Below are positions 43,397 to 52,127 of a stretch of DNA of 64,000 nt, piece after piece. The stretch comes from Paenibacillus naphthalenovorans (GTDB lineage: Bacteria > Bacillota > Bacilli > Paenibacillales > NBRC-103111), in contig NZ_FNDY01000016.1 in NCBI RefSeq assembly GCF_900099895.1, positions 1 through 64,000 on the forward strand, given 5' to 3'. The notes under the pieces were generated by a model. The model was not told the DNA's origin. It ran no database searches and was given only the letters and a program-made list of their open reading frames with translations. The position numbers and the translations under genes are program-made. The stretch's first letter is position 1. Each line of letters opens with the position of its first letter.

Positions 43397-44383
43397 ATGG
43401 CTATTTTGGTTACTGGTGGAGCGGGCTACATCGGTTCGCATACGGTGGCGGAGCTGCTGGCAAAAGAAGAAGAGGTCGTGGTGGTCGATAATTTGCAGCA
43501 AGGGCATCGCGATGCGGTGCTCGGCGGAAAACTGTATGTGGGAGACATTCGTGATGCGGAGTTTTTGGATTCGGTATTTAGAGAAAATGACATTGATGCG
43601 GTGATTCACTTCGCAGCAAATTCGCTTGTCAGCGAAAGCATGCAGAAGCCTGGTAAATATTATCACAATAATGTTTACGGGACTTTATGCCTCCTGGAAA
43701 AAATGAACGAATATGGCGTGAAAAAAATCGTCTTTTCATCTACTGCAGCCACCTACGGAGAGCCGGAAAACATCCCGATTCTCGAAACCGATCGAACGCT
43801 TCCGACCAACACTTACGGGGAAACGAAGCTGGCGATGGAAAAAATGATGCATTGGTTCGATACGGCCCACGGGATCAAATATGTATCCCTGCGTTATTTT
43901 AATGCCGCAGGTGCGCATGAAGGGGGCCAAATCGGAGAGGACCACACGCCAGAGACGCATCTGATTCCGATTATTCTGCAGGTGGCGTTGGGTCAGCGGC
44001 CCCACATTTCCATCTTTGGTGATGACTATGCGACGCCCGACGGCACGTGCATCCGTGATTATATTCACGTCAGCGACCTGGCGGATGCGCATATCCTCGC
44101 GGTGGAGAAGCTGCGTCGGGGCGGGGAAAGCAGCGTATACAATCTCGGTAATGGCCGAGGCTTCTCTGTGAAGGAAGTTATCGATATCGCACGTGAAGTG
44201 ACGGGGCACCCGATTCCTGCCGTCATGGAAGCGCGCCGCGCCGGAGATCCGGCCATTCTGGTCGCTTCCTCGGAACGTATGAAAGCCGAGCTGGGGTGGA
44301 AGCCGAAACGGGACATCCTTACGCAAATCATTGCCTCTGCGTGGAAATGGCATCGGACACATCCGAACGGCTACGGCAAATAA
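43397..44383 (+). CDS. galE: UDP-glucose 4-epimerase
   Basis: 328 residues from ATG 43397, with GGAAGGAG 7 bases upstream. The open frame extends 25 codons further but without a site. The short-chain dehydrogenase fold shows the NAD loop GGAGYIGSH (residues 6-14), [22 protein letters not shown], the serine of [10 protein letters not shown] and the YxxxK pair in [10 protein letters not shown], and RYFNAAGAH. It interconverts UDP-galactose and UDP-glucose. It lies second in galKET, and all three Leloir enzymes are present. Confidence 0.97.
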   Translation: MAILVTGGAGYIGSHTVAELLAKEEEVVVVDNLQQGHRDAVLGGKLYVGDIRDAEFLDSVFRENDIDAVIHFAANSLVSESMQKPGKYYHNNVYGTLCLLEKMNEYGVKKIVFSSTAATYGEPENIPILETDRTLPTNTYGETKLAMEKMMHWFDTAHGIKYVSLRYFNAAGAHEGGQIGEDHTPETHLIPIILQVALGQRPHISIFGDDYATPDGTCIRDYIHVSDLADAHILAVEKLRRGGESSVYNLGNGRGFSVKEVIDIAREVTGHPIPAVMEARRAGDPAILVASSERMKAELGWKPKRDILTQIIASAWKWHRTHPNGYGK

Positions 44384-44426
44384 GACTGGAAGTGGGGACC
44401 ACAGCTTAGAAGGGGGAGGGATGACA

Positions 44427-46016
44427 ATGGAATATAACCAAACGGAAACGGGCTGCAGCACTTCCGATCGAAAGGCGGCTTACCTGGTGGAACGCTTGCT
44501 TCAGTTCGGATTGGTGCAGAAGCTGCTTGAGCCGCTGGATGTTTACGCGGCGCGCAACGGATTGCTCGATTTGCTTCGCATTGCCGAGCCTTATACGGGA
44601 GAGCTGAGGGAGCCTGCCGCAGACAGTCCTGCAGAGCTGCTTGAACCGCTGCTGGATTACGCGGCCGATACGGGGATATTGGAAGAAAACCATACGACGC
44701 TGCGCGATTTAATGGATTCCCGTATCATGGGCCAACTGATGCCGCGGCAGTCGGAGCTGGCAGAGCGGTTTTGGACTATAGCGAGGAGGGACGGAGTAGA
44801 GCGGGCGACGGACTTTTTCTATAAGCTGTGTATCGATTCCAACTATATTCGTATGGACCGGATCCGTAAAAATCTGTATTGGCTTGCACCGACGGAGTAT
44901 GGAGACCTGGAAATCACCGTTAATCTCTCCAAGCCGGAGATGGACCCCAAAACCATCGCGATGCTCAAAAATGCCCCTCAAAGCCATTATCCCCGGTGCC
45001 TGCTCTGTGTAGAGAACGTGGGTTATGCGGGAAGGTTGAATCACCCTGCCAGGCAGAATTTGCGGGTTATTCCGCTTGAGCTGTTGGGTGAAACGTGGTA
45101 TTTCCAATATTCGCCTTATGTGTATTATCATGAGCACAGTATTATTTTCGACGGGTTGCACCGGCCGATGAAAATGACAAAGATGACCCTCGGGCGGCTG
45201 CTTGACTTCGTTGACCGGTTTCCACACTATTTTATCGGCTCGAATGCCGATCTGCCGATCGTGGGCGGATCGATTCTGAATCACGACCATTTTCAAGGCG
45301 GCCGTCACCGATTTCCGATGGAACGGGCGGAGGTGGAGGAAAGCTTCAGCCATCCGGACTTTGCAGGAGTGAAGCTCGGCATCGTCCATTGGCCCATGTC
45401 GGTCATCCGCCTCTCAAGCCGTGACCGGGAGCTTCTGCTGAAGCTTGCCGCTATGGTTTTGGAGCGCTGGAAGGAATATAGCGATCCCTCACAAGACATC
45501 AAAGCCTACTCCGAGCAAGAGGGGACGAAGGTGCCGCACAATACCGTGACTCCCATTGCCCGCAAAAATGCAAGCGGCGATTACGAGCTGGATCTTGTGC
45601 TGCGCAACAACCGAACCAGTGCGGAGCATCCGGAAGGTATTTTCCACCCGCATCGGGAGCTGCATCATATTAAGAAGGAAAACATCGGCTTGATTGAGGT
45701 CATGGGTCTGGCGGTGCTGCCGGGACGTTTAAAGGACGAACTGGAACTGGCAGCAAGATTGCTGACCGGAGAGACAGCGTTGGACGAGCGGATGATGCTG
45801 GACCCCGGGCATCCGCTGCACAAGCATAAAGCTTGGCTGAAGGAACTGGTTGAACGCTACGGCACGGCATTGCCGGACGAGAAGGCTGCAGAAGTGCTTC
45901 GGAACGAAGTGGGCCGCAAATTTTTGAATGTGCTCCAGGATGCGGGCGTATATAAGCTGGATGCGCATGGCCGTCAAGGCTTCCGCCGTTTCCTGAGGCA
46001 CTTGGGAGTCCAATAG
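44427..46016 (+). CDS. galT: galactose-1-phosphate uridylyltransferase, class II
   Basis: 529 residues from ATG 44427, seven bases after GGAGG. The ATG at 44421 is too close to that site. This is the large Firmicute type of GalT (about 500 residues), not the 350-residue enterobacterial one. PRCLLCVENVGYAGRLNHPAR, then PYVYYHEHSIIFDGLHRPM and GSILNHDHFQGGRHRFPM are the class signatures; the last holds the histidines at the active site. It swaps UMP between UDP-glucose and galactose-1-phosphate. A terminator at 46029 closes the operon and marks the edge of the AT-rich region. Confidence 0.96.
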   Translation: MEYNQTETGCSTSDRKAAYLVERLLQFGLVQKLLEPLDVYAARNGLLDLLRIAEPYTGELREPAADSPAELLEPLLDYAADTGILEENHTTLRDLMDSRIMGQLMPRQSELAERFWTIARRDGVERATDFFYKLCIDSNYIRMDRIRKNLYWLAPTEYGDLEITVNLSKPEMDPKTIAMLKNAPQSHYPRCLLCVENVGYAGRLNHPARQNLRVIPLELLGETWYFQYSPYVYYHEHSIIFDGLHRPMKMTKMTLGRLLDFVDRFPHYFIGSNADLPIVGGSILNHDHFQGGRHRFPMERAEVEESFSHPDFAGVKLGIVHWPMSVIRLSSRDRELLLKLAAMVLERWKEYSDPSQDIKAYSEQEGTKVPHNTVTPIARKNASGDYELDLVLRNNRTSAEHPEGIFHPHRELHHIKKENIGLIEVMGLAVLPGRLKDELELAARLLTGETALDERMMLDPGHPLHKHKAWLKELVERYGTALPDEKAAEVLRNEVGRKFLNVLQDAGVYKLDAHGRQGFRRFLRHLGVQ

Positions 46017-46028
46017 GGAGGTTTGATG

Positions 46029-46060
46029 CCTGACCGCTCATGGAAACGGTCAGGATTTTT
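46029..46060 (+). terminator. terminator of galKET
   Basis: CCTGACCG (46029-46036) pairs with CGGTCAGG (46047-46054), followed by ATTTTT. Confidence 0.9.
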
Positions 46061-46083
46061 GCGTTTGTTATGTGAAAAAACGA

Positions 46084-47457
46084 TCAACTTTTAATTGACT
46101 GTGGCAATGTAACCGTAAACGTTGAACCTGTTCCTGGTGCTCCTGATACTTGAATATCACCGGTATGAAGATCGATGATTTTTTTCACGATCGACAAACC
46201 GAGTCCGTTTCCCTTAACGGAAGGATCGCGGGATTTATCCACTTTATGGAACGGTTTAAAGATATCTGCACGTTCTTCCTCAGGAATCCCAATGCCATTA
46301 TCGGTTATAGAGACGGTGATCAGATGGTTATTCTTACCGGCTTCAATCCGAATCGTTCCACGGACCGGCGTGAATTTAATGCTATTATTCAGTAAATTGA
46401 TCCACACCTGGCTGAGCTGATCTTCATCCGCTTGTACCGTAATAGCCTCTAATTGAACATCCATTTCAATGTCTTTGGCTGTCCATTGAGGCTCCAACGC
46501 AATGACGACCTTTCGAAGCTGCTCATCCAGTCGGTACGTACTTCGCTTCAACGGATGAAGTTCCTGCTGTAAATAGGATAGTTGAAGCAAATTTTGACTT
46601 AATCGCGATAATCTCTCGCATTCCTGTTCGATGATGGTCAAATAATGGATTCGGCTTTCCTCACTCAATTTCTTCTGCTTTAACGCTTTGCTAAAACCTG
46701 AAATCGAAGTTAAAGGCGATTGAATTTCATGCGAGACGTTGGATACGAAATCTTGCCGCATTTGATCCAGCTTCGCAAGCTCTTGTGCCATTTCAGTAAA
46801 GCTAACGCTCAAAGCACCAATTTCATCCTTCCGTTTTGTTTGCAGCTCAACATCGAACTTTCCTTTTGCCATAAGCTTTGTTGCTTCTGTCAAACGAAGA
46901 ATCGGGTGGACGATATAACGGGCAGCGACGATAATAAGAAAACTCCCGAAAAACAAGATAATAATATACATGAGATGAATGGAATTCATGATCTCGTCTT
47001 CGATCGGATTCTTCTCCACGGTTACAAATAAACCGTAAGGCTCCCCATTGACCTGAAATGGAAGTCCGATGACCGGAAAATGAGGGACGTGTGCATTCTG
47101 GTGCTCACTGGTATCGATATGGCGGACGATATCGCCTGAAAGCACGCGTTCAATTTGAGCAGAATCCATTAGCAAGGATATCTTGTTTCTATCAAGGAGG
47201 GGGGTACCGTCCTTATTGTACAGTTGAAGAAGGTTACCCGAAAGGCCAGAAAGGCTTTGCATGAAAGGAATCAAATCGGCGGATGATGTTGTCTGGTAAG
47301 AATGTATGATCTTCTCCCCGTTCAGGATGAGCGTTTTTTCTATTAGCTTTTGAATGCGGCCTTCATACAAAAAGGACGAAACAACAAATGCCGTAACCAG
47401 GCTCAACATCACAATGCCGACAAAGACAAATACAACGCGGGTATAGAGCGATTTAAT
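46084..47457 (-). CDS. sensor histidine kinase (OmpR-partner type), probable AUU start
   Basis: 457 residues if begun at ATT 47457. Two membrane helices (about 8-27 and 162-184) flank an extracytoplasmic sensor of about 130 residues. HAMP follows (HPILRLTEATKLMAKGKF), then the H-box FVSNVSHEIQSPLTS (His about 243), then the HATPase motifs NLLNNSIKF, ITDNGIGIP and GNGLGLSIVKKI. GGAGG lies 9 bases before ATT 47457, the ideal distance, and only from there is the first helix complete. The next usable codon, GTG 47412, has no ribosome site and cuts the helix. It overlaps the stop of the regulator gene. Confidence 0.9.
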   Translation of the reverse strand: MKSLYTRVVFVFVGIVMLSLVTAFVVSSFLYEGRIQKLIEKTLILNGEKIIHSYQTTSSADLIPFMQSLSGLSGNLLQLYNKDGTPLLDRNKISLLMDSAQIERVLSGDIVRHIDTSEHQNAHVPHFPVIGLPFQVNGEPYGLFVTVEKNPIEDEIMNSIHLMYIIILFFGSFLIIVAARYIVHPILRLTEATKLMAKGKFDVELQTKRKDEIGALSVSFTEMAQELAKLDQMRQDFVSNVSHEIQSPLTSISGFSKALKQKKLSEESRIHYLTIIEQECERLSRLSQNLLQLSYLQQELHPLKRSTYRLDEQLRKVVIALEPQWTAKDIEMDVQLEAITVQADEDQLSQVWINLLNNSIKFTPVRGTIRIEAGKNNHLITVSITDNGIGIPEEERADIFKPFHKVDKSRDPSVKGNGLGLSIVKKIIDLHTGDIQVSGAPGTGSTFTVTLPQSIKS

Positions 47458-48133
47458 CTTTGTACACCTCCAGCCGATAACCCAAGCCGCGAATGGTCAC
47501 AATGCGGAATTGAGACTCAAATTCGGCAAACCGTTCCCTTAGCCTCTTGATGTGAACATCCACCGTCCGTTCATCCCCTTCATAATCCACGCCCCAAATG
47601 TCCTCAATCAAATGTTCCCGCGTAAACAACTGCCCGGCATAGCTGCCCAGTTTGTAAAGCAGTTCAAATTCTTTCATCGGAATGGTGACGGTCCTCCCGC
47701 CGTTGTAGATCACCTGATAACTATTGCGGTCTAAAGAAACGTCACCCAATTGAATCACACTGGAAGTAGAAATACGATACCGCTTGAGCAGCGCCTTCAC
47801 CCGAAGAACCAGCTCGACCGGGTCGAACGGTTTCGCCAAGTAATCATCCGTTCCAAGCATAAATCCTTTGATTCGATCTGCCGACTGCCCCCTCGCGGTA
47901 ACCATCAATATCGGTATATCCCCATATTCACGGAGCTTCCGGCATAGAACCCATCCATCCATTTTCGGCATCATAATATCCAAAATCACCAGGTCAACTC
48001 GATGATTTTCGGCATACTCCAACGCCTCCGCTCCGTTCGATTTTTCTACGAGCTCAAACCCCTCATCTTCCAAGTACAAACGTATCAATTCCCGGATGTG
48101 AGCTTCATCATCTACCACTAATATCCTTGGCAA
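47453..48133 (-). CDS. OmpR/PhoB-family response regulator
   Basis: 226 residues. The receiver domain has the acidic pair at residues 8-10, phosphorylated Asp52 in LVILDIMMPKMDG and the AKPFD lysine. The C-terminal winged helix shows IPMKEFELLYKLGSYAGQLF, then DIWGVDYEGDERTVDVHIKR and VTIRGLGYRLE. It partners the overlapping kinase. It begins 2 bases after the stop of the gene for the HVHP membrane protein, so the sensor pair and that protein share a transcript. A TGAAC-N6-TGAAC direct repeat at 51029 is a possible target site. Confidence 0.95.
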   Translation of the reverse strand: MPRILVVDDEAHIRELIRLYLEDEGFELVEKSNGAEALEYAENHRVDLVILDIMMPKMDGWVLCRKLREYGDIPILMVTARGQSADRIKGFMLGTDDYLAKPFDPVELVLRVKALLKRYRISTSSVIQLGDVSLDRNSYQVIYNGGRTVTIPMKEFELLYKLGSYAGQLFTREHLIEDIWGVDYEGDERTVDVHIKRLRERFAEFESQFRIVTIRGLGYRLEVYKD

Positions 48134-48135
48134 AT

Positions 48136-48987
48136 TTAATTCTCCCCTTTGATTTCTACCACAAAAGGAAATGCTCTCACTTTTCCATGTTGTTTAAACT
48201 CAGCCCATATTTTATAGATGCCCGGCTGCTTGAACTCTGTTTCAAAAACCGGATCCTCATGATTGGCCGGATGAACATGAAGAAACTTCTGTGCAGTTTC
48301 ATCAAGAATGACAACATGCCCCATCGCTCCCAAATAAGGAGTTAAATTGGTTTTATCGAGATCAAATGCTAACGTTACAGGCTTATTGACATCAAAAGAA
48401 CTCATATTCAGTGTTACGGTTTCTCCGTCGATATGCTGAGTAAGCGTATTGTCCGGCTTAAGCTCCTCGTTGTTCGTTGATCCGCTTGGAGTGCCGACTA
48501 CAAACGGAATCGGTTCTGCATGAAATGCTAAATTTTTCGGTTTAATATCAATAAAGGCTTTATAAAATCCTTCAGGCAGCATATTTCCAATTCTAAACTC
48601 GCCATTGCCCGACTGTTCGGGGTGCACGTGATAATACTTCTGCAGACGTTCATCCACAATGATCAGATGAAGAAGCTTCTCATGATTTACTTCTAAATCG
48701 TTAACTGGGTTTCCTGCTTTATCCTTCAAAAAAATCTTTATTTCATTTTCATCAGATTGAACAAACGTAATTACCTCGCTATGATCCTCATGCTGTGAAT
48801 GACTTCCATGTTCATGGCTGCTTCCATCCTCTTCGCCATGATTTTCATCGTATTGATGCTCTTGTGCAGATGCAGGTTTTGTATCATCAGCGATAAACTC
48901 ATCATATATGGTAAAGCCACCTATCATGACTGCCACATAAAGAATTGACGTTATGACCCATTTATCAAATATGACCCATTTACCCAT
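48136..48987 (-). CDS. membrane-anchored protein with duplicated HVHP domain
   Basis: 283 residues from ATG 48987, with GAGGG ten bases upstream. An N-terminal helix (VITSILYVAVMIGGFTIY) anchors it, then comes a His/Glu/Asp-rich stretch (HGEEDGSSHEHGSHSQHEDH). Two similar beta-rich domains of about 95 residues follow. Each has an HL/HV-I-DE-QK-HVHP block (LLHLIIVDERLQKYYHVHPE and GHVVILDETAQKFLHVHPAN) and a later G-YK...PFVV segment. The domains recall YtkA/FixH-like extracytoplasmic folds and probably bind copper or another metal. Linked to a two-component pair. Function inferred only. Confidence 0.75.
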   Translation of the reverse strand: MGKWVIFDKWVITSILYVAVMIGGFTIYDEFIADDTKPASAQEHQYDENHGEEDGSSHEHGSHSQHEDHSEVITFVQSDENEIKIFLKDKAGNPVNDLEVNHEKLLHLIIVDERLQKYYHVHPEQSGNGEFRIGNMLPEGFYKAFIDIKPKNLAFHAEPIPFVVGTPSGSTNNEELKPDNTLTQHIDGETVTLNMSSFDVNKPVTLAFDLDKTNLTPYLGAMGHVVILDETAQKFLHVHPANHEDPVFETEFKQPGIYKIWAEFKQHGKVRAFPFVVEIKGEN

Positions 48988-49096
48988 TTCAACCAACCCT
49001 CGCAATCATTATTTTGGTCAGTCCGTTGAATGAACTTACGCTATGGACACCATATTGTTTATGCGGAAACCTTTAATCGCGGCGGTAAAATGCCGT

Positions 49097-49150
49097 GGAA
49101 GTGAGGGGAATCCGATTTAGCAGTGGTGTGACTTTCCCCTCCATGCTTCC
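49097..49150 (-). terminator. imperfect hairpin between the DJ-1 and HVHP genes
   Basis: GGAAGTGAGGGGAA (49097-49110) pairs imperfectly with TTCCCCTCCATGCTTCC (49134-49150). On the minus strand it lies downstream of the DJ-1 gene and is followed by CATTTTA. It may partly separate the two transcripts. Confidence 0.45.
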
Positions 49151-49182
49151 GCGAAAATTTAAAAAAAAAGTGAAGGGCATTT

Positions 49183-50532
49183 CTATTTCTTCTTCATGAT
49201 GAACCGTCTGTCAATATAAAAAGCTGCCAACACGGATATGACAACGGTCAAAAGCAGGTTCGCATAAGTTTCAAGAGGAAACGGCTTGCCTTCAAGATGG
49301 ATATCATTCGCACGATATTCCATTCGTTTCACCGCATGTCTGGCCGTTTGAAGGTCCTCTTGCCGGGCTAAATCTTCAAGTTGGACTTCGAACATAAATC
49401 GATCCGGGGAATCGCTATGGACGAGCTGAAGCTCCGTGGTCTTTCCTCTTTCGTTCCAGTTTTTAACATCCTCCGCAGCCAGCGATTTGGCTTGTGTTCC
49501 CGAAACGATCATTTTATCCAATTGAGGGGCATTCGACATCGTGTATCTGGATAGCAGGTTCAAACCGTGTTTCGTCACAATGGGGGCATCCGCGCTTGAA
49601 ACGGAAAGGACCTTTGTCGTTCCGGTGTCTGAATAGATATCAAATACGGAAGCCAGTGCCATTTCCTCCATACCGTCATACAGCAGCACGCCTGCCTTTT
49701 TCTTGTTCCACTGAAAAGCGTTATTCAATACATAGGTTGCATAGCGCAGATCGATGTAAAATGGTTCGACCTTTGGATTTTGAAGGAAGTGATAAGAAGG
49801 ATAATTCAATTCTTTCGCTATTTTGGCCGCCATCGGATCGCCCAGTTTTTGTGAGATGACATAGAGGACGGCATCGATTCCTGATGAAATACCTGCTGAG
49901 GATATCACATGATCATCATTAGTAACATAACGCAGATCCCTTTTCCAGTTCACTTCAGGATATTTCTTTGAAAGAATCCACATCGTTTGCCAGTGAGATG
50001 CCGCTGACTTTCCATTTAATAATCCAGTAGCGGCAAGATTGTCCGCGCCCGCGCAAATGCTCAATAAAGTGGTTTCCTTGTGTTGTTGTATCCATTCACG
50101 GACGGGTTGATAGCTCTTTTGGTCAAGCATGGTCATGTAAGGGATCGCGATAATGTCAGGACTTTTACCCAGCAGTTCATCCATTTCTTTAAAAGAGTAG
50201 TGCGGCACCACATCCAAGCCGCCAGTCAGTGACTTCACCTGATTGTCCGCAGCAACGGCAAACACATTGTATGCGCCAGTCATAGAAAACAATTGATACG
50301 GAGTCATGAAATCCAATCCTTCCGTGGTTTCATTCCCCAGCAAGACGGCAACCGTAGGTTTATTGGGATCATATTCGGGTTGCTTTATTCCTTGCAAAGA
50401 AGGAACGGGCTCTTGGCGAACCGAACCGTAAAAATCTTTTTGAGAACGAAAATATCCGAACGCTCCGACCCCTCCCACAAACACAACGAAACTACATAAA
50501 TAAACGACGAAACGCAATAATAACTTCTTCAT
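49183..50532 (-). CDS. membrane-tethered DJ-1/PfpI-family protein
   Basis: 449 residues from ATG 50532, behind GAGGAGG. A membrane helix lies at each end: residues 3-22 (LLLRFVVYLCSFVVFVGGVG) and near 425-443 (NLLLTVVISVLAAFYI), so most of the chain is outside or spans between. The first domain is DJ-1/PfpI-like, with TVAVLLGNETTEGLDFMTPY and the nucleophile elbow SICAGADNLAATGLL (cysteine about residue 157), as in GlxA-type regulators but without the AraC part. A second half-domain (KAGVLLYDGMEEMALASVFD) follows. Such a membrane form is unusual. A redox, aldehyde or amidase role is possible. It lies in the AT-rich cluster. Confidence 0.75.
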   Translation of the reverse strand: MKKLLLRFVVYLCSFVVFVGGVGAFGYFRSQKDFYGSVRQEPVPSLQGIKQPEYDPNKPTVAVLLGNETTEGLDFMTPYQLFSMTGAYNVFAVAADNQVKSLTGGLDVVPHYSFKEMDELLGKSPDIIAIPYMTMLDQKSYQPVREWIQQHKETTLLSICAGADNLAATGLLNGKSAASHWQTMWILSKKYPEVNWKRDLRYVTNDDHVISSAGISSGIDAVLYVISQKLGDPMAAKIAKELNYPSYHFLQNPKVEPFYIDLRYATYVLNNAFQWNKKKAGVLLYDGMEEMALASVFDIYSDTGTTKVLSVSSADAPIVTKHGLNLLSRYTMSNAPQLDKMIVSGTQAKSLAAEDVKNWNERGKTTELQLVHSDSPDRFMFEVQLEDLARQEDLQTARHAVKRMEYRANDIHLEGKPFPLETYANLLLTVVISVLAAFYIDRRFIMKKK

Positions 50533-50634
50533 TTGATTTCCTCCTCGATGATTAAGGTCTTTCATTTACAATACCGGAGTAGGGTATAACGACATGTAAA
50601 AACGACCGATTTGACATCACTCTTAGACAGAGGC

Positions 50635-50961
50635 TCACCATCCCATTTTAACCAACGTAACAATGACAAAAGTCATAGAAACCACGAAAGAAATGGATGT
50701 CATGACGATCATTTTTTTATTTTTCCATCCGTCTCTAACGATTTGATAAACCGACCAGAGCAAGGTTCCAAGTGTTAATACAATCATCGCACGCCGAAAT
50801 AAAATCATGTCTTCCATGCTCAACATGGTGGTTGCGGATCCTCCAATAACCAGAAAGATGAGCGCATGAAACCAGTGTTGGGTAGCTAGAAAAGATATCA
50901 CCACCGGCAAAAATACGGATACCTTCTTTCCCGGTTTCATCTTATTACAGCAAGCTTTCAT
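50635..50961 (-). CDS. small membrane protein of unknown function
   Basis: 108 residues from ATG 50961, behind AGGAGG. It begins MKACCNKMKPGKKVS, with two adjacent cysteines in a basic cytoplasmic start, then three or four hydrophobic helices (FLPVVISFLATQHWFHALIF, AMIVLTLGTLLWSVYQIV, MTSISFVVSMTFVIVTLV). The Cys-Cys pair and size recall MerT-like or thiol-metal membrane proteins, but no family is recognised. It is the first gene of the minus-strand AT-rich cluster, and a direct repeat lies upstream at 51029. Confidence 0.7.
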   Translation of the reverse strand: MKACCNKMKPGKKVSVFLPVVISFLATQHWFHALIFLVIGGSATTMLSMEDMILFRRAMIVLTLGTLLWSVYQIVRDGWKNKKMIVMTSISFVVSMTFVIVTLVKMGW

Positions 50962-51028
50962 TCATTTTTTCCTCCTGTTCATATTTTTAAATTAACTTCG
51001 CTATGGATGATACTATAAATCAGATTTG

Positions 51029-51044
51029 TGAACTCATTATGAAC
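51029..51044. promoter_or_regulatory. direct repeat upstream of the AT-rich cluster
   Basis: TGAAC-TCATTA-TGAAC is a direct repeat with an 11-base period, one helical turn, in the 200-base gap between the divergent genes at 50961 and 51163. On the minus strand it reads GTTCA-N6-GTTCA just before TATAGT. OmpR-family regulators bind such repeats, so the linked regulator may act here. Confidence 0.4.
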
Positions 51045-51162
51045 TGAGCCATAGAAATTAAGATCAGTCAATGCGGAAACGGACCGCATGAATCCATCAT
51101 TTAAGAATACTTTCTTTCAAAGTCCATAATATTTAATCATTGAGTAAAATGGAGGTGTAACT

Positions 51163-51963
51163 ATGTCCAATGGATTCGTTATGCGTTCTTTAGACGAAGT
51201 CCGGTTTTGGTCACGTATAATGAAGGAACATTCGCTTTTTCTGAAATTAGGGTTTCGTTGCGATGACACCCAGTTAATACATGAGGCGAATCAGTTTTAC
51301 GCGGTGTTTGAGGAAATTGAAAGAAGGTCGAACGCATTCACATCTGAAACAGACCCTGAAGTAATAAAAAGATTCAATGTAGAAGTGCACAATGCGGCTT
51401 CCCGCATATGGGCTTTTAAAAGAAAAGTGTTAGGATTAATTTTAAGCTGCCAACTTCCAGGAGCCAATAACTTTCCATTGTTGGTCGATCACATTAGTAG
51501 AGAAGCATTTTACTTTAGAAACCGATTGGAAGAACTGAATACGGGAAGATTAGACCCTTTACCAGATGCAATCATTAATGAAAATGTATTTTTCTTAAGG
51601 ATAATGGCTGACCATGCAAAATTTATTGGACATTTACTGGACCCCTCTGAACGGCAGTTAGTTGAACAATCACGTAACTTTAGTCATGATTTCGACCAAT
51701 TGCTCTTTCAAGCCAGAGATTTGGAATCCATGCGACCTCAATCCCAGACAGTTCCTTTACTAGACCAATTCCTTGATCAGAATCGAATTTCCGTTAAATC
51801 TCTTCGCGATTTTAAAAAGACTGCTAAAGAATTAATTGAGTCTTGTCGTATAAAGAGTATTATCCATCCCCTGCTGGCAGACCATGTATTTCGGGAAGCT
51901 GAGCGATTCCTTTTTATTATAGATATGTTAGAAAGTAGTTTGACAAAAACATCTGCGGGATAA
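51163..51963 (+). CDS. DUF2935-family protein
   Basis: 266 residues, with GGAGGTG 7 bases before ATG. Two similar helical halves are visible: EVRFWSRIMKEHSLFLKLGF at the start, and VFFLRIMADHAKFIGHLLDP from about residue 145. Each has EH/DH and further His/Glu residues typical of four-helix metal-binding bundles, and HISREAFYFRNRLEEL and HVFREAERFLFIIDML repeat in parallel. This is the DUF2935 family of Bacilli and Clostridia, presumably a metal (iron or manganese) protein of unknown role. It is AT-rich like the cluster beside it and divergent from it. Confidence 0.85.
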   Translation: MSNGFVMRSLDEVRFWSRIMKEHSLFLKLGFRCDDTQLIHEANQFYAVFEEIERRSNAFTSETDPEVIKRFNVEVHNAASRIWAFKRKVLGLILSCQLPGANNFPLLVDHISREAFYFRNRLEELNTGRLDPLPDAIINENVFFLRIMADHAKFIGHLLDPSERQLVEQSRNFSHDFDQLLFQARDLESMRPQSQTVPLLDQFLDQNRISVKSLRDFKKTAKELIESCRIKSIIHPLLADHVFREAERFLFIIDMLESSLTKTSAG

Positions 51964-52127
51964 AACATAAAGAGTAATCAACACGATTCAGAACGGGAGC
52001 AACCTGTTCGTGGAATTTCCCGGTTATTCGGACTACGGGCACCTTCCAGTCGTCGGCATAGCCGGTCTGACTGTTCTTCGATTGAAGCTTTTGAAACGAA
52101 CTTTAAGCTTAATGCTCATCCGAATGC
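51964..52127 (+). other. possible gene remnant
   Basis: One plus-strand frame from about 51977 reads VINTIQNGSNLFVEFPGYSDYG, protein-like in style, but then turns into a run of Leu/Arg/Lys residues and stops at about 52162 with no start codon. It may be a broken fragment of a transferred gene or chance. The stretch lies between DUF2935 and a small minus-strand gene. Confidence 0.2.
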
